Shown: piece after piece, positions 8,331-17,803 of the stretch
Numbering within the stretch: the stretch's first letter is position 1
Layout: every line of letters begins with the position of its first letter
NCBI GenBank assembly: GCA_002069945.1
Contig: MWCH01000007.1
Location: 1-54,489 of the forward strand
Reading direction: 5' to 3'
Length of the DNA: 54,489 bases
From: Microgenomates group bacterium ADurb.Bin219
GTDB taxonomy: Bacteria; Patescibacteriota; Microgenomatia; UM-FILTER-40-11
Notes under the pieces: generated by a model
What the model saw: only the letters and a program-made list of their open reading frames with translations
Told to the model about the DNA's origin: nothing
The model's database searches: none
Program-made: the position numbers and the translations under genes

Positions 8331-9941
8331 TCAATAACCGGTTTTAAGGATGGTATTTCCCTGATTGGCAAAAACGATTTCCATTCCCGCCATTTGCTTA
8401 AGTCTTAATAAGGGCAAAGACCCCGTTTCCGGAGTAAACAAAAGATAACTGATTTTATTTTTTTTAAGGATTTCCCTGATGGTTTTTTCCTCGGTTTGAG
8501 GATTTAAGATTGTTTTCATCTCCTGTTCTCTTTGTTGGGATTGGTAGGTAACAAAATCATGGCCGAAAAGAACTTTATTATGAGTGAAAGCGGGAATCAT
8601 GTTGCTGGTATAGTAACCGGAGCTGACAACCGATTCGTCCGGCGTATTTTTATCCAACCAGCTAAAAGCTTCAATTAAGGATTTTTCCAGATAGATATTA
8701 ATATATGGTTTGTTATAGTCTTCCAGCTGGGATTTAACCGAAAGGTAAAGATAGGGAACAGAAAACATAACGATTAAAAGATAGACTAGTTTGCTTAAAA
8801 ACGGTTTTTTAAATTTATCAAGCATCTTTTCCAAGGTGGCGGTTGCTAAAATGGAAAGAGGAATAAAGTGAGAAAGTTCAAAAAGTCTTTCCTGGGAAAC
8901 GGGTAAACGCCTTCCCAAAAGCGGTTCCAGCAGAAAGGGAATAACCGCCCAGACAATTAGAAAATTGGCCAGCAAATCCTTCTTTTTAAGAAAATCCTTA
9001 AGGCTGAAGAAAAAGAGAATGGCCGCCGGTCCGAGAGAAAAAAAGTAGCCTTTAAAATCAATATCCAAAGTTACTATTTTTTGTTGTTCATACATCCAGG
9101 AAAAAGGTAAGGTGTCTTTAAAAAGTAATTGATAATAGATAATTAAAGGCAGGCCGGCCAGTAAAGCAACCCCGCCGGCCAGGATTAATTTTGCAGATGG
9201 TTTTTGTAAAAAAGTGATGAAAAATCCCAATCCAAGGAAAAGATAATAAAAAGAAAGCATCGCCGGGTTGGCAATAGCGGCCAGAATAAAAAGAATTGCG
9301 GCAAAAATAAGGAAGCGCCATTGGGCTGGTTTGTTTTTATTTTCGTTAATTTGGAGCCAGCGGTAAAGAAGAAGGATGGCGATCAGAACAAAACCGGTAG
9401 TGGCCAGATTGTGGGGAATGAAAAAAGCGCGATGCAGAATATCAACGCTGGCGATTCGGCTGAACAGCCGGGTAAAAGGACGAAAAGAATAAAAAGGAGG
9501 CAAAAAAAGGGCAATTAAAAAGGCCAATTTTCGGGAAGAGGCTTTTTTGAAAACAAAACTGATTAGCCAATACAAAACAAAAATCTTAAGCAGGCTGAAG
9601 GCAATTCTGACCAGGGTATAGCCTAGATAGAGATTAAGGCCCAATCGGCTGACTAAAAATCCGAAAAAAGGATAGAAAAGATAAACCGGACGGCGGGGAA
9701 AATTATCCGGAGAAAGCCGGGAAGTGATAAGAAATTTGCCGTCACTGCCGTCTTTCATCCAGGAAAGATATTGATAGTAGTCGGGCATATAATTATGGGC
9801 AAAGCAATAAATGGTGCTTTTGGGCCGGATTACCCATTGGTCATAAAAAAGAGAAAGCAAGCCGAAAAAGGAAATCAAGAAAATTAAAGCCAGGACATAA
9901 TTGGTTTCCCGGCGGAAAAAAACAGTAATTTTTTTTATCAT
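8331..9941 (-). CDS. Multi-TM GT-C-like glycosyltransferase
   Basis: About 536 residues from the ATG at 9941 (MIKKITVFFRR); an ATG four codons upstream is the alternative. The first helix is followed by 'NYMPDYYQYLSWMKDG', the D-containing first exterior loop of this paralogue family (compare 'PPDYIGYLTFIAQG' in the 17804 gene). About ten helices follow, then a C-terminal soluble domain with 'IEAFSWLDKNTPDESVV' and 'KKNKISYLLFTPETG', shared with the other GT-C proteins here. It is probably a lipid-linked-sugar transferase of the plasma membrane. First gene of the minus series, divergent from the radical SAM gene at 10003. Confidence 0.72.
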   Translation of the reverse strand: MIKKITVFFRRETNYVLALIFLISFFGLLSLFYDQWVIRPKSTIYCFAHNYMPDYYQYLSWMKDGSDGKFLITSRLSPDNFPRRPVYLFYPFFGFLVSRLGLNLYLGYTLVRIAFSLLKIFVLYWLISFVFKKASSRKLAFLIALFLPPFYSFRPFTRLFSRIASVDILHRAFFIPHNLATTGFVLIAILLLYRWLQINENKNKPAQWRFLIFAAILFILAAIANPAMLSFYYLFLGLGFFITFLQKPSAKLILAGGVALLAGLPLIIYYQLLFKDTLPFSWMYEQQKIVTLDIDFKGYFFSLGPAAILFFFSLKDFLKKKDLLANFLIVWAVIPFLLEPLLGRRLPVSQERLFELSHFIPLSILATATLEKMLDKFKKPFLSKLVYLLIVMFSVPYLYLSVKSQLEDYNKPYINIYLEKSLIEAFSWLDKNTPDESVVSSGYYTSNMIPAFTHNKVLFGHDFVTYQSQQREQEMKTILNPQTEEKTIREILKKNKISYLLFTPETGSLPLLRLKQMAGMEIVFANQGNTILKTGY

Positions 9942-9988
9942 AAATATCGGCAAGATAATTTTGCCTTATGGTAATTTGTTTATTAAGA

Positions 9989-9994
9989 TATAAT
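9989..9994 (+). promoter_or_regulatory. -10 box directly before the 10003 start
   Basis: TATAAT ends 8 nt before the ATG at 10003, so transcription should begin at or next to the start codon, predicting a leaderless mRNA. No good -35 is visible at 17 nt and there is no ribosome-binding site. Confidence 0.6.
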
Positions 9995-10002
9995 ATACAA
10001 AA

Positions 10003-11328
10003 ATGAAAGTCATTCTCACAAGACCAAGTTACAAGACCCACCTCATTACGCCCCCTTTGGGGATCGGCTACCTTTCTTCCTATTTAAAAAAGCAAAAAAT
10101 TGATTGCCGGATAATTGACGGTCTGAATTTAAATTTAACCAACCGGCAATTGGCCAATCAATGCCGGTCGGCGGATATCGTGGGAATCTCGGTTCTTTCC
10201 TATTATTTTCTTCAGGCAATTGATTTAAGCAAAAAGCTCAAAAAAATGGGCAAAATCGTGATTATCGGCGGTCCTCACCCTAGTTGTTTGCCGGAATTGA
10301 CTTTAAAAGAAACTAAAGCCGATTTTGTGATTAAAGGAGAAGGGGAAGAAGTATTCTCTCAATTGGTTAAGGAAATTGAATCCGGAAAAATTAACCGCAA
10401 AGAAAAGATCCGCAGTGGCCCTTTTATCAAAGATCTTTCTTCTTTGCCCTTTCCCGATTGGGAGCAAATTGATCCGCGAATTTATCAGAAGGCGCCTCAC
10501 GGCGGGGTGGTTAAGGCTTTTCCGGTAGCGCCGATTTTAACGACCCGCGGCTGTCCTTACGAATGTAAATTTTGTGCTTCGCCGAAGCTTTGGCAAAGAA
10601 CAATCCGCTACCGCCGGCCGGCGGAAGTGGTAAAAGAAATAAAGTATTTGGTTGACCGATTCGGGGTAAAAGAAATTCATTTTGAAGACGATAACTTTAC
10701 CTTAAAAAGAGCCCACGCGGAGAAAGTCTGCCGGTTATTGATTAAAGAAAAGATAAAAGTAGCCTGGGCGACTCCCAACGGTATCCGGGCCGACAAGGTT
10801 GATCTGAGCCTTTTGAAATTAATGAAAAAAGCAGGTTGTTATTTTGTCGCTTTCGGAATTGAATCCGGCAACCAAACCATTTTAAATAATGTTGCCAAGC
10901 ACAGCAATTTGGCAGTTATCAGGAAGGCGGTTAAATTGGCCCATCAGGCCGGTTTAATTACCCAGGGCTTTTTTATTTTTGGCTTGCCCGGAGAAACAAA
11001 AGAAACCGTCAGGGAGACTATTGATTTTGCCAAAAGCCTGCCTTTGGACAAGGCCCAGTTTTTAATGCTGGATATTATTCCGGGTTCTGCCCTCTGGGAA
11101 GAACTTAAATTCGGCAAAAAAGTTAATTGGCAATTGGATTCCTTCCACGAAATTTCCTGGCTGCCGCCGACGATAAAACGGGAGGATTTGGACCGCGCCC
11201 AAAGCTTGGCTTTCAGGGAGTTTTTCCTTAATCCGGCAAGAATAATGAAAATGTTAAGCTTGATTAAATTAAGCCAACTAAAATATATTTTAAGAAGAGC
11301 TAAAGATTTTGGAATTGTAAAAAAATGA
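10003..11328 (+). CDS. B12-binding-domain radical SAM protein
   Basis: 441 residues. The N-terminal Rossmann-like half (1-140) has the opening 'MKVILTRPSYKTHLITPPLGIGYLSSYL', shortened here as 'PPLGIGYLSSYL', and 'VIIGGPHPS', typical of cobalamin-binding domains lacking DxHxxG. The radical SAM core carries 'RGCPYECKFC' near residue 184 (CxxxCxxC for the 4Fe-4S cluster), followed by 'EIHFEDDNFT' and 'GIESGNQ'. Family members methylate or rearrange unactivated carbons; the substrate here is unknown but the setting points to lipids or sugars of the surface glycan. Its TGA overlaps the next ATG (ATGA), so the two are translationally coupled. Confidence 0.88.
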   Translation: MKVILTRPSYKTHLITPPLGIGYLSSYLKKQKIDCRIIDGLNLNLTNRQLANQCRSADIVGISVLSYYFLQAIDLSKKLKKMGKIVIIGGPHPSCLPELTLKETKADFVIKGEGEEVFSQLVKEIESGKINRKEKIRSGPFIKDLSSLPFPDWEQIDPRIYQKAPHGGVVKAFPVAPILTTRGCPYECKFCASPKLWQRTIRYRRPAEVVKEIKYLVDRFGVKEIHFEDDNFTLKRAHAEKVCRLLIKEKIKVAWATPNGIRADKVDLSLLKLMKKAGCYFVAFGIESGNQTILNNVAKHSNLAVIRKAVKLAHQAGLITQGFFIFGLPGETKETVRETIDFAKSLPLDKAQFLMLDIIPGSALWEELKFGKKVNWQLDSFHEISWLPPTIKREDLDRAQSLAFREFFLNPARIMKMLSLIKLSQLKYILRRAKDFGIVKK

Positions 11329-12697
11329 AAAACTATCTTATTATCGGTGCCGGACCGGCGGTTTAATCCTGGCGGAAAAAGGGGAGAAGGTTGTTCTTTT
11401 GGAAAAAAGCCAACAGGTTGGCGGTATTTCCCGAACAGTAGTTTATAAAAAATATCGTTTTGATATAGGCGGTCATCGGTTTTTTACCAAAAATCAGGCT
11501 GTTCTTGATCTTTGGGGGAGAGTTATGAAAAAAGATTTTTTGGTCAGAAACCGGATTTCCCGGATTTACTACCAGGGAAAATTTTACAATTATCCGCTGG
11601 AGCCGGTGAACGCTTTGTTTAATTTGGGAGTTTTTAAAGCCGGCTGGGCTTTTTTAAGTCATTTGCAGGCCAAATCAAAACCGATTGAGCCGGAAAAAAA
11701 TCTGGAAGACGTTTATATTAACAGTTTCGGCCGCTATCTTTACAATAAATTTTTTCGGGTTTACAGCACTCGTCTTTGGGGTTTGCCTCCGGCGGAAATG
11801 GCGCCCGATTGGGGAAAGGCCAGAGTAGGTAAACTGTCTTTGTTTTCCGCAATTAAGGACGCTTTTTTCCCCGAAAAGGCGGAAATTAAAAGTCTGATAA
11901 GGAAATTTAATTATCCGAAACTCGGTCCGGGGCAGATGTGGGATAATTTTGCCGGAAAAATTATTAAGTCCGGCGGCAAGATCCGATTCGGGGCCGAAGT
12001 TGAAAGAATTTATCACCGCCAAGGGAAAATTACAGCGGTTGTGACGAACAAAGGCGAAGAAAAAAATCCTCTTCAGGTGATTTCTTCCATGCCGGTTCGT
12101 GATTTGATAAATTGTTTAAGCCCGGCGGCGCCGGCTGAGGTGCTGGCGGCTGCCAATCAGTTAAAATACCGGGATTATATTTTGGTTGCTTTGGTCATCA
12201 AAGCCAAAAAAATTTTTCCCGACCAATGGATTTATATTCAGGATCCCGGTTTTATGAATGTGCGGGTGCAAAATGTTAACAATTGGAGTTCGGCCATGGT
12301 CGGCGAGAGAGGCAGAACCGTTTTGGGAATGGAATATGTTGTTTCTCAGGGAGACCCGCTTTGGCAAATGAAAGACCGCCAGCTAATAGAATTAGCCAAA
12401 AAAGAGGCGGAGAAGCTGGGTTTTACCAAACCCGGACAGGTTGTTGATGCTAAAGTCGTTCGGGAGTTGAAGGTTTACCCGGTTTACGATTTGGATTATC
12501 AAAAACATCTCGGGCTGGTTAAAAATTATTTGTCTTCTTTTAAAAATTTAACCTTGGTTGGCCGCAACGGTATGCATAAATATAACAATATGGATCATTC
12601 TATGCTGACGGCGATGTTGGCGGTGGAAAATATTTTTGGCGCCAAACACGACTTATGGAAAGTCAATGCCGATCAAGAATACCACGAGAGGAAATAA
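11325..12697 (+). pseudogene. UDP-galactopyranose-mutase-like FAD oxidoreductase, frame broken in the FAD loop
   Basis: From the ATG at 11325 the frame gives 'MKNYLIIGAGPAV' and stops. Shifting frame after the glycine loop gives 'GLILAEKGEKVVLLEKSQQVGGISRT' (here split: GLILAEKG / EKVVLLEKS), continuous with a 432-residue ORF from 11399. The expected loop 'GAGPAGLTAAYxLAKxG' is missing about four residues as well as the frame. Downstream the family signatures are intact: 'YRFDIGGHRFFTK', 'LWGLPPAEMAPDWG', 'YPKLGPGQMW', and the C-terminal FAD motif 'LVGRNGMHKYNNMDHSM'. Such enzymes rearrange or oxidise nucleotide sugars or carotenoid-like substrates. Either the gene is inactivated or there is a small assembly/base error; the downstream reading frame looks well kept, which favours error or very recent mutation. 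Confidence 0.8.
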
Positions 12698-12710
12698 CAC
12701 AATTATTAAT

Positions 12711-14372
12711 TTATCTTCCCAAAATCGTCACGGTCAAGCCCAGATAAGGAAAATCCTTCTCGTTAATTTTTATCAGGCTTTTATCTTTAAGAGCGCTTTC
12801 TGTCTCGGCCGCCGAATCAATGCCTCTTAATTTGGTGTAATAACGGTAATTAAGGGTTTCAAAACGGCTGCCCGGTTTTACCCGGAGAACGACAAAATAT
12901 TCGGAAAATTGACGTTTTAAAGAAGAACCGACCGGAAAAGATAAGCTTTCCCGGGCCTTGTTAAGGTAAAAATCAAAAATGCCGCGATTGAATTCGTCAA
13001 AACCGCCGACCAAAAAGACATTTTTGTTCCAATCAACGTTTTTAAGGGCAAAATCAATAACCGCGGCCAATTTTTCCGCTTCTGCCGGAGGTGGAATTTT
13101 TGGCCAATGGCGGCGGTTAAAATCAAACATGGATATTCGGTAATCCTGTTCGTAAAAAGCTGCCGATTGGAGGTTTTGTGAGCCGGCGCCAGAGATAATT
13201 CGGGAAAGATTAAACAAGTCTCCGGCAATAATGACACCGGCAAGAACGATTAGAGAGATCGCTACACCCAGGTAAAATTGGTTGTTGCGGATTTTTTGAC
13301 CGAAATTTTTCAGGCTTTGCCGGTTGGTTTCCAGTCCGGCGGCGCAGAGAATAAAAAAAACCGGCACGCTGGTAAAAATATAACGGGCCTGGTTATTAAT
13401 AATGTGTTTTTCGGCCAGAAAAAAATTAAAAAGGAAAAAATTAATTAAAAGCCGGGAGGAATAATGACGCCGGTTTTTTAACGATTGCCAAAAACCGAAG
13501 ATCAAAAGAAGAAAAATAGGCCAGGAGAGAGTATAGCTGAAAGCCAGAGCTTGCGGGTAAAAAAGCAAGTGACCAATAAAATTGGTTTGCTTGAGATTAA
13601 AGACATCGTTCGCCTGGGGAAAAGGGAAAAGATAACCAAAGCGGTTGGTCGGGTAAAATAACCAAAAAAGAAATCCCAAAAGAAAGGGCAGGTATAAAAA
13701 AGAATTGTTAAGCCAGAATTTTTTTTGGCGATAGCCTTTGTCTTTTAATAGCCAAACAAGGCTTTCAATTGCCAGCGGCAATAAAATCAGACCTCCGTAA
13801 TTATATTTGGTAAGGGTTAGCGCCAGCAAAGAAAGACTGCTGAGAAAAAACCAGCGGTTTTTTCCCTTTTCGCGGCCGCGAAAATAAGTATAAATTACCA
13901 GAAGAGATAAACAGGCGGCCAGCCCCTCTTTCATCGCGTTGGAAAAATAAAAAAGTCCCAAAGGAGAAGTCAAAATTAATCCCGAGGCCAAAAGAGGCGC
14001 CACATTTTCCGTTTTTAATTTTTTGGTTATCAACCAAGCCAAAATGATGGTCGGCAGGAGCAGAAAAAGGCTGACAAACCGGCTGGAGGCAACGGAATAG
14101 GGGAAAAACAAGGTGGCAAAACCCAGATACCAGGACTGGAAGAAGGGGTAGTGGAATTGAGGATAGGTAAATTGCCAAAAACGGGACCAACTTTTTTCCC
14201 TGATAGTATTGGTAATGACATGGCCGGTCCAAATATAATCACCTTCGTCCGAATAGACGATTTGGGGTAAACTGACAAACTTAAAAACATAACCAATAAT
14301 CAATAAAGCGGCGAAGACAGAAATAAGGAGAGAATAATCCTTTTTTGTTATTCCGGATCGGAAACTATTCAT
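12711..14372 (-). CDS. Multi-TM GT39/PMT-like glycosyltransferase
   Basis: 553 residues. Helix 1 (~18-38) is followed by 'IVYSDEGDYIWTGH', a DEGD-type first-loop acidic motif typical of GT39/ArnT-like enzymes. About ten helices follow, with conserved 'NQARYIFTSVPVFFIL' before the last ones, then a ~160-residue exterior C-terminal part. Expected reaction: transfer of a sugar from polyprenyl phosphate to an acceptor on the outer membrane face. It converges with the flavoprotein gene (13 bp gap) and follows the 14382 gene by 9 bp. Confidence 0.78.
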   Translation of the reverse strand: MNSFRSGITKKDYSLLISVFAALLIIGYVFKFVSLPQIVYSDEGDYIWTGHVITNTIREKSWSRFWQFTYPQFHYPFFQSWYLGFATLFFPYSVASSRFVSLFLLLPTIILAWLITKKLKTENVAPLLASGLILTSPLGLFYFSNAMKEGLAACLSLLVIYTYFRGREKGKNRWFFLSSLSLLALTLTKYNYGGLILLPLAIESLVWLLKDKGYRQKKFWLNNSFLYLPFLLGFLFWLFYPTNRFGYLFPFPQANDVFNLKQTNFIGHLLFYPQALAFSYTLSWPIFLLLIFGFWQSLKNRRHYSSRLLINFFLFNFFLAEKHIINNQARYIFTSVPVFFILCAAGLETNRQSLKNFGQKIRNNQFYLGVAISLIVLAGVIIAGDLFNLSRIISGAGSQNLQSAAFYEQDYRISMFDFNRRHWPKIPPPAEAEKLAAVIDFALKNVDWNKNVFLVGGFDEFNRGIFDFYLNKARESLSFPVGSSLKRQFSEYFVVLRVKPGSRFETLNYRYYTKLRGIDSAAETESALKDKSLIKINEKDFPYLGLTVTILGR

Positions 14373-14381
14373 GGAAATCGG

Positions 14382-16019
14382 CTAATCAACTTTAAAGATA
14401 ATTGTTTGATTGGATTGAAAAACTTTTGTCAAAAAGGGATAATCCGGCGTTTTGCCATTGGCCAGATTTCTTTCCAGGTTTGACCAAAAAACGTAGCGGA
14501 TCTTGTTATCAACAAGGAATTTTTTTGCTTCGGCGTTGCTTATTGTTTGTTGGTAAAAATTGCGGAGGGTATTATCGATTTGTTTAAGGCGGTCGTCGGG
14601 AAAAAGATTAACTTCGTCATTGACATAAGGGTAATTGCCGGCAAGAGCGGCGATTAATGAGCCGTTAAACTTGTCCGATAAAACAATGTCGTCTTCCTTG
14701 GTATTTTTTTCCAACCAGCGGATGGCGTTAAGGTTTTCCTTCAGGGTATAGTAACCGGAATCTCCGGCCCATTTAAAGTTTTCCGTATTAATTTTTAGGC
14801 TTTGTTTGGCAGCCGGAAAGCCGGTTCCCAAAACGATTAGAGTCAGAATAATCAAAATTATTTTGTGAGTGATTGATTTTTTTCCGGCCAGCTTTAAGCT
14901 TATTTCGTTCAAAGCCATGGTCGAAAGAATCGCCAGGATGACAAAAAAAGAGGTTTGCAGGAATCGCTGGGAGTTAAAAGAAAAAATTTTTCCGGCGAAG
15001 AGGTAACCGAAAATATAAGTAATTGACCAGGGTGCCAGTATTAAAGCCAAATCGCTTTTTTTCTTGATTGCCAGCCAGCTTCCGTAAAAACTTAAAAACA
15101 TTATCGGACCAACCGCGGAAATTAAAAATGTTTTGGGAAAAATTCTTCCGAAGTCAAACTTAGCGTCACCGCTCATTAACAAAGTCCAAGGATAAGATTG
15201 AGTGAGGTAGCGCAGGTAAAGGAGGGGTAGGACGCTGACTAGAAAATAAATTCCCAAATAAACAATTTTGTAAATCCAATGATTGATTTGGCGATGCTGG
15301 CGCCAGTTGAGATAGATTGTCAGCAACGAGTATAAACCCAGGACCAGATACAGATTTGCCGTATTGGGGGCGTGGATAAAGCTGATTAAAAAGCCTAAAA
15401 CGGAGGCCTGGAAGAGATTTTTCAGATTTTTTTCCTCCAAAGCCCGGCTTAATAAGATCACCACCAGAAGAGAAAAAATAAAGGAAAGAGAGTAGTGGGG
15501 GAAATAGGCTCCTCGTTGGAAGATACCAAGCGGCGACCAATTGTCAATAAATCTGGCTCCGGACGCGCCGAAGCCGGTGCCGAATAAAGTTAAAAGATAA
15601 GCGGTTATGCGCAGAATTTTTCGATCAAAAACAAGACTGATCAATAAATAACTGGTTAGGAGAAAGACGAGGGAAAGAACCAGGCGACAAAGATGAAAGA
15701 AAATTAGCGGATCCAGGGGAACCAAGCGGCTTAATTGTCCTAAAAAAATATATTCAAAAGGAATAATGGCGGCCGGGGTCGGAATGGTAGTGGTAGTTTT
15801 GTGGGTAAAAAGCCAATGGCCCAATCGTCCTTCGCGAAAAATAATCATCTTTCCCCAAAAATCCGGGGGATATCCGTAACTGCCCAAAAATACGCGGTTT
15901 TCCGGCGGGATAGCCAAATAATCTAAAACCAGAGGAATATAGGAGAAAGCCAGGAAGATTAAAGACAAAAGCACAATCCAAAATTCTTCGCTTCGCCATA
16001 TTTTAGTCATTTTTTTCAT
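14382..16019 (-). CDS. Multi-TM GT-C-like glycosyltransferase
   Basis: About 545 residues from the ATG at 16019 (MKKMTKIWRSEEFW); upstream in-frame codons extend into the divergent promoter region and look spurious. Signatures: a first exterior loop with 'GSYGYPPDFWGKMIIF', about ten helices, and a C-terminal domain with 'LNAIRWLEKNTKEDDIVLSD' and 'DNKIRYVFWSN', matching the 8331 protein. A TAAGAT -10-like hexamer lies 7 nt before the ATG. It is divergent from the paralogue array at 16099. Confidence 0.72.
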   Translation of the reverse strand: MKKMTKIWRSEEFWIVLLSLIFLAFSYIPLVLDYLAIPPENRVFLGSYGYPPDFWGKMIIFREGRLGHWLFTHKTTTTIPTPAAIIPFEYIFLGQLSRLVPLDPLIFFHLCRLVLSLVFLLTSYLLISLVFDRKILRITAYLLTLFGTGFGASGARFIDNWSPLGIFQRGAYFPHYSLSFIFSLLVVILLSRALEEKNLKNLFQASVLGFLISFIHAPNTANLYLVLGLYSLLTIYLNWRQHRQINHWIYKIVYLGIYFLVSVLPLLYLRYLTQSYPWTLLMSGDAKFDFGRIFPKTFLISAVGPIMFLSFYGSWLAIKKKSDLALILAPWSITYIFGYLFAGKIFSFNSQRFLQTSFFVILAILSTMALNEISLKLAGKKSITHKIILIILTLIVLGTGFPAAKQSLKINTENFKWAGDSGYYTLKENLNAIRWLEKNTKEDDIVLSDKFNGSLIAALAGNYPYVNDEVNLFPDDRLKQIDNTLRNFYQQTISNAEAKKFLVDNKIRYVFWSNLERNLANGKTPDYPFLTKVFQSNQTIIFKVD

Positions 16020-16098
16020 TTTCTTTATCTTAGCATTTCTTTTTGGAGAAATGTTAAAATAAATTGACCTTAAAAACAAAAATTGGTTACCGACTGAG

Positions 16099-17787
16099 AT
16101 GAAAAAAAGAATTTCCGATCTTTTGGCCCTGCTGCTGGCGATTCTAGTCGGTTTTGGCAATGTTTACAATATCTTTCTGAGTTTTTTAGCCACCCCTCAA
16201 GGAACAGAATATTTGGGTATCAGTAATTTTTTTCTTCCCGACTATCTTTTTTACTTGACCTTTATCAAAGAGGGGATGAGAGGTCTTTGGCGAATTGTAA
16301 TTCTTTATACTCAGGAAGAAACCGTTTATTGGGTTATTCATTGGCCGTACCTATTAATCGGCCATTTGTCCCGTTTGTTTTCTCTTTCCGCGCCGGTCGG
16401 TTATTGGCTGAGTGTCTTTTTGTTGTCCGGGGCAATTGTTCTTTGCGCCTATCTTTTTCTTAGGTTGTTTTTTAAGTCGATTGGCAAAAGCCATTTGGTT
16501 TTTCCGGTTTTGCTAGCCTATCTTTTTACCGGCTCTTTTTTCTTGATTCAGAAAGATCCGTTTTCGATAAGAGTTATGGATGTCACTTGGTATTACCGGG
16601 CAGATCTTTTTACAAGACTCGGGATTATTCCTCATCATTTAATCGCTAATTTAGGGGTCATGATTTTTTTTATTGCCTCTTTTTATCTTTTTGAATCTTT
16701 TAAAAAAAAGAAATACACTTTTCGTTCTTTTTTGTTTTGGTTGGCAATTGCCTTTCTCCTTTTTTTAGTGATGTCAATCGCGCCCATCGAGGTGACTTAT
16801 CTTTTGCCGGCTTTTGGTGCGGCTTTGGTATATAGCCTTTTTTTCTACCGCTTTTTTAAACCAAAGGGGATTTTATTTAACGGGATATCGTTTGAAGTTT
16901 TAGTTTTGGGACTTTTTTTGTTTGGTCTTTATTTCCAAAAAAATATTGCCTCATTTTACAACGAGGAAGTCGGAATTGCCGAAATATCCAACCATATGGC
17001 TTGGCCGACCTTAAAAAATTTTTTTTTCGCCTCGGGCCCTGTTTTGATCTTGGCGATTCCCGCTTTATTAATTCTTTGCAGAAATGTGATTAAAGCGTTT
17101 ATTCACCCCTCTCTCTTTATGGGGATTACCGCTTCAATCCTGTCTTATGCATTATTCTCCACAAAGATTTCTCTGTTGTTTAATACGCACAATTCTCGTT
17201 TTTTGTTCCCCGATGCCTATTTATTTATGGCAATGGTGGTTTTTTTGGCGTTGGATGAACTTAAAGCAAAATCGTGGAAAAAAAAGGCTGTAATTTGGCT
17301 AACGACGATTTTGATAATTGGTTTTTCTGTCCCCGCGAATTATTTTATATTAAAACTAAGAGGAGAAAAGAGAACTAGCTTTACCGAAGAATATTATGAG
17401 TATTTACCCGATGATCTTGTTGACGGCTTGAAATTTTTAGAGAACGAATCTCTTAAAAATCCTTTGGTTTTAACAACAGTTGTTTCAGGTTTACGGATGT
17501 TTTTGCCTATTTACACTCAGGCTAGAGTTTACGCTACTAATTACGCGCATACGATTAACTTTCCTCAGAAAGCCAAAAACTGCAATGATTTCTTTACCAA
17601 CGTGATGTCAGATCAACAAAAAATTGATTTCCTCCGCCGGGAAAAAATCAATTATCTCGTTTTTTCAATTTACGATCTTGGAGATTTGGATAAAAAGTTC
17701 TTGCACGAGCCTTATTTTATCTCTCCCAATTTGCCTTTGAAGTTAATATTTTCCAATTCCAAGGTGGTTATTTATAAAGTGATTTAG
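16099..17787 (+). CDS. GT-C-like membrane glycosyltransferase, paralogue type A (copy 1)
   Basis: 562 residues with about 11 helices. The N-terminal block 'SDLLALLLAILVGFGNVYN' and the first-loop 'FFLPDYLFYLTFIKEG' are shared with the genes at 17804 and 23737. The C-terminal soluble domain begins 'YLPDDLVDGLKFL', includes 'QQKIDFLRREKINYLVFSIYD' (quoted in parts: QQKIDFL / REKINYLVFS) and ends 'KVVIYKVI'. Family knowledge supports a lipid-linked sugar transferase; the acceptor is unknown. An extended -10 (TGTTAAAAT, ending 16060) leaves a leader of about 30 nt. First gene of a plus-strand operon to at least 25434. Confidence 0.72.
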   Translation: MKKRISDLLALLLAILVGFGNVYNIFLSFLATPQGTEYLGISNFFLPDYLFYLTFIKEGMRGLWRIVILYTQEETVYWVIHWPYLLIGHLSRLFSLSAPVGYWLSVFLLSGAIVLCAYLFLRLFFKSIGKSHLVFPVLLAYLFTGSFFLIQKDPFSIRVMDVTWYYRADLFTRLGIIPHHLIANLGVMIFFIASFYLFESFKKKKYTFRSFLFWLAIAFLLFLVMSIAPIEVTYLLPAFGAALVYSLFFYRFFKPKGILFNGISFEVLVLGLFLFGLYFQKNIASFYNEEVGIAEISNHMAWPTLKNFFFASGPVLILAIPALLILCRNVIKAFIHPSLFMGITASILSYALFSTKISLLFNTHNSRFLFPDAYLFMAMVVFLALDELKAKSWKKKAVIWLTTILIIGFSVPANYFILKLRGEKRTSFTEEYYEYLPDDLVDGLKFLENESLKNPLVLTTVVSGLRMFLPIYTQARVYATNYAHTINFPQKAKNCNDFFTNVMSDQQKIDFLRREKINYLVFSIYDLGDLDKKFLHEPYFISPNLPLKLIFSNSKVVIYKVI

Positions 17788-17803
17788 GGACTTTTTATTT
17801 AAG

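Noticed and set aside
11675-12022. 115-codon minus ORF inside the flavoprotein
   Set aside because: The plus frame carries clear family motifs; the minus frame has none.
16020-16160. Longer N-terminus of the 14382 GT-C protein
   Set aside because: Runs through the divergent promoter region and into the 16099 gene; not hydrophobic or conserved.
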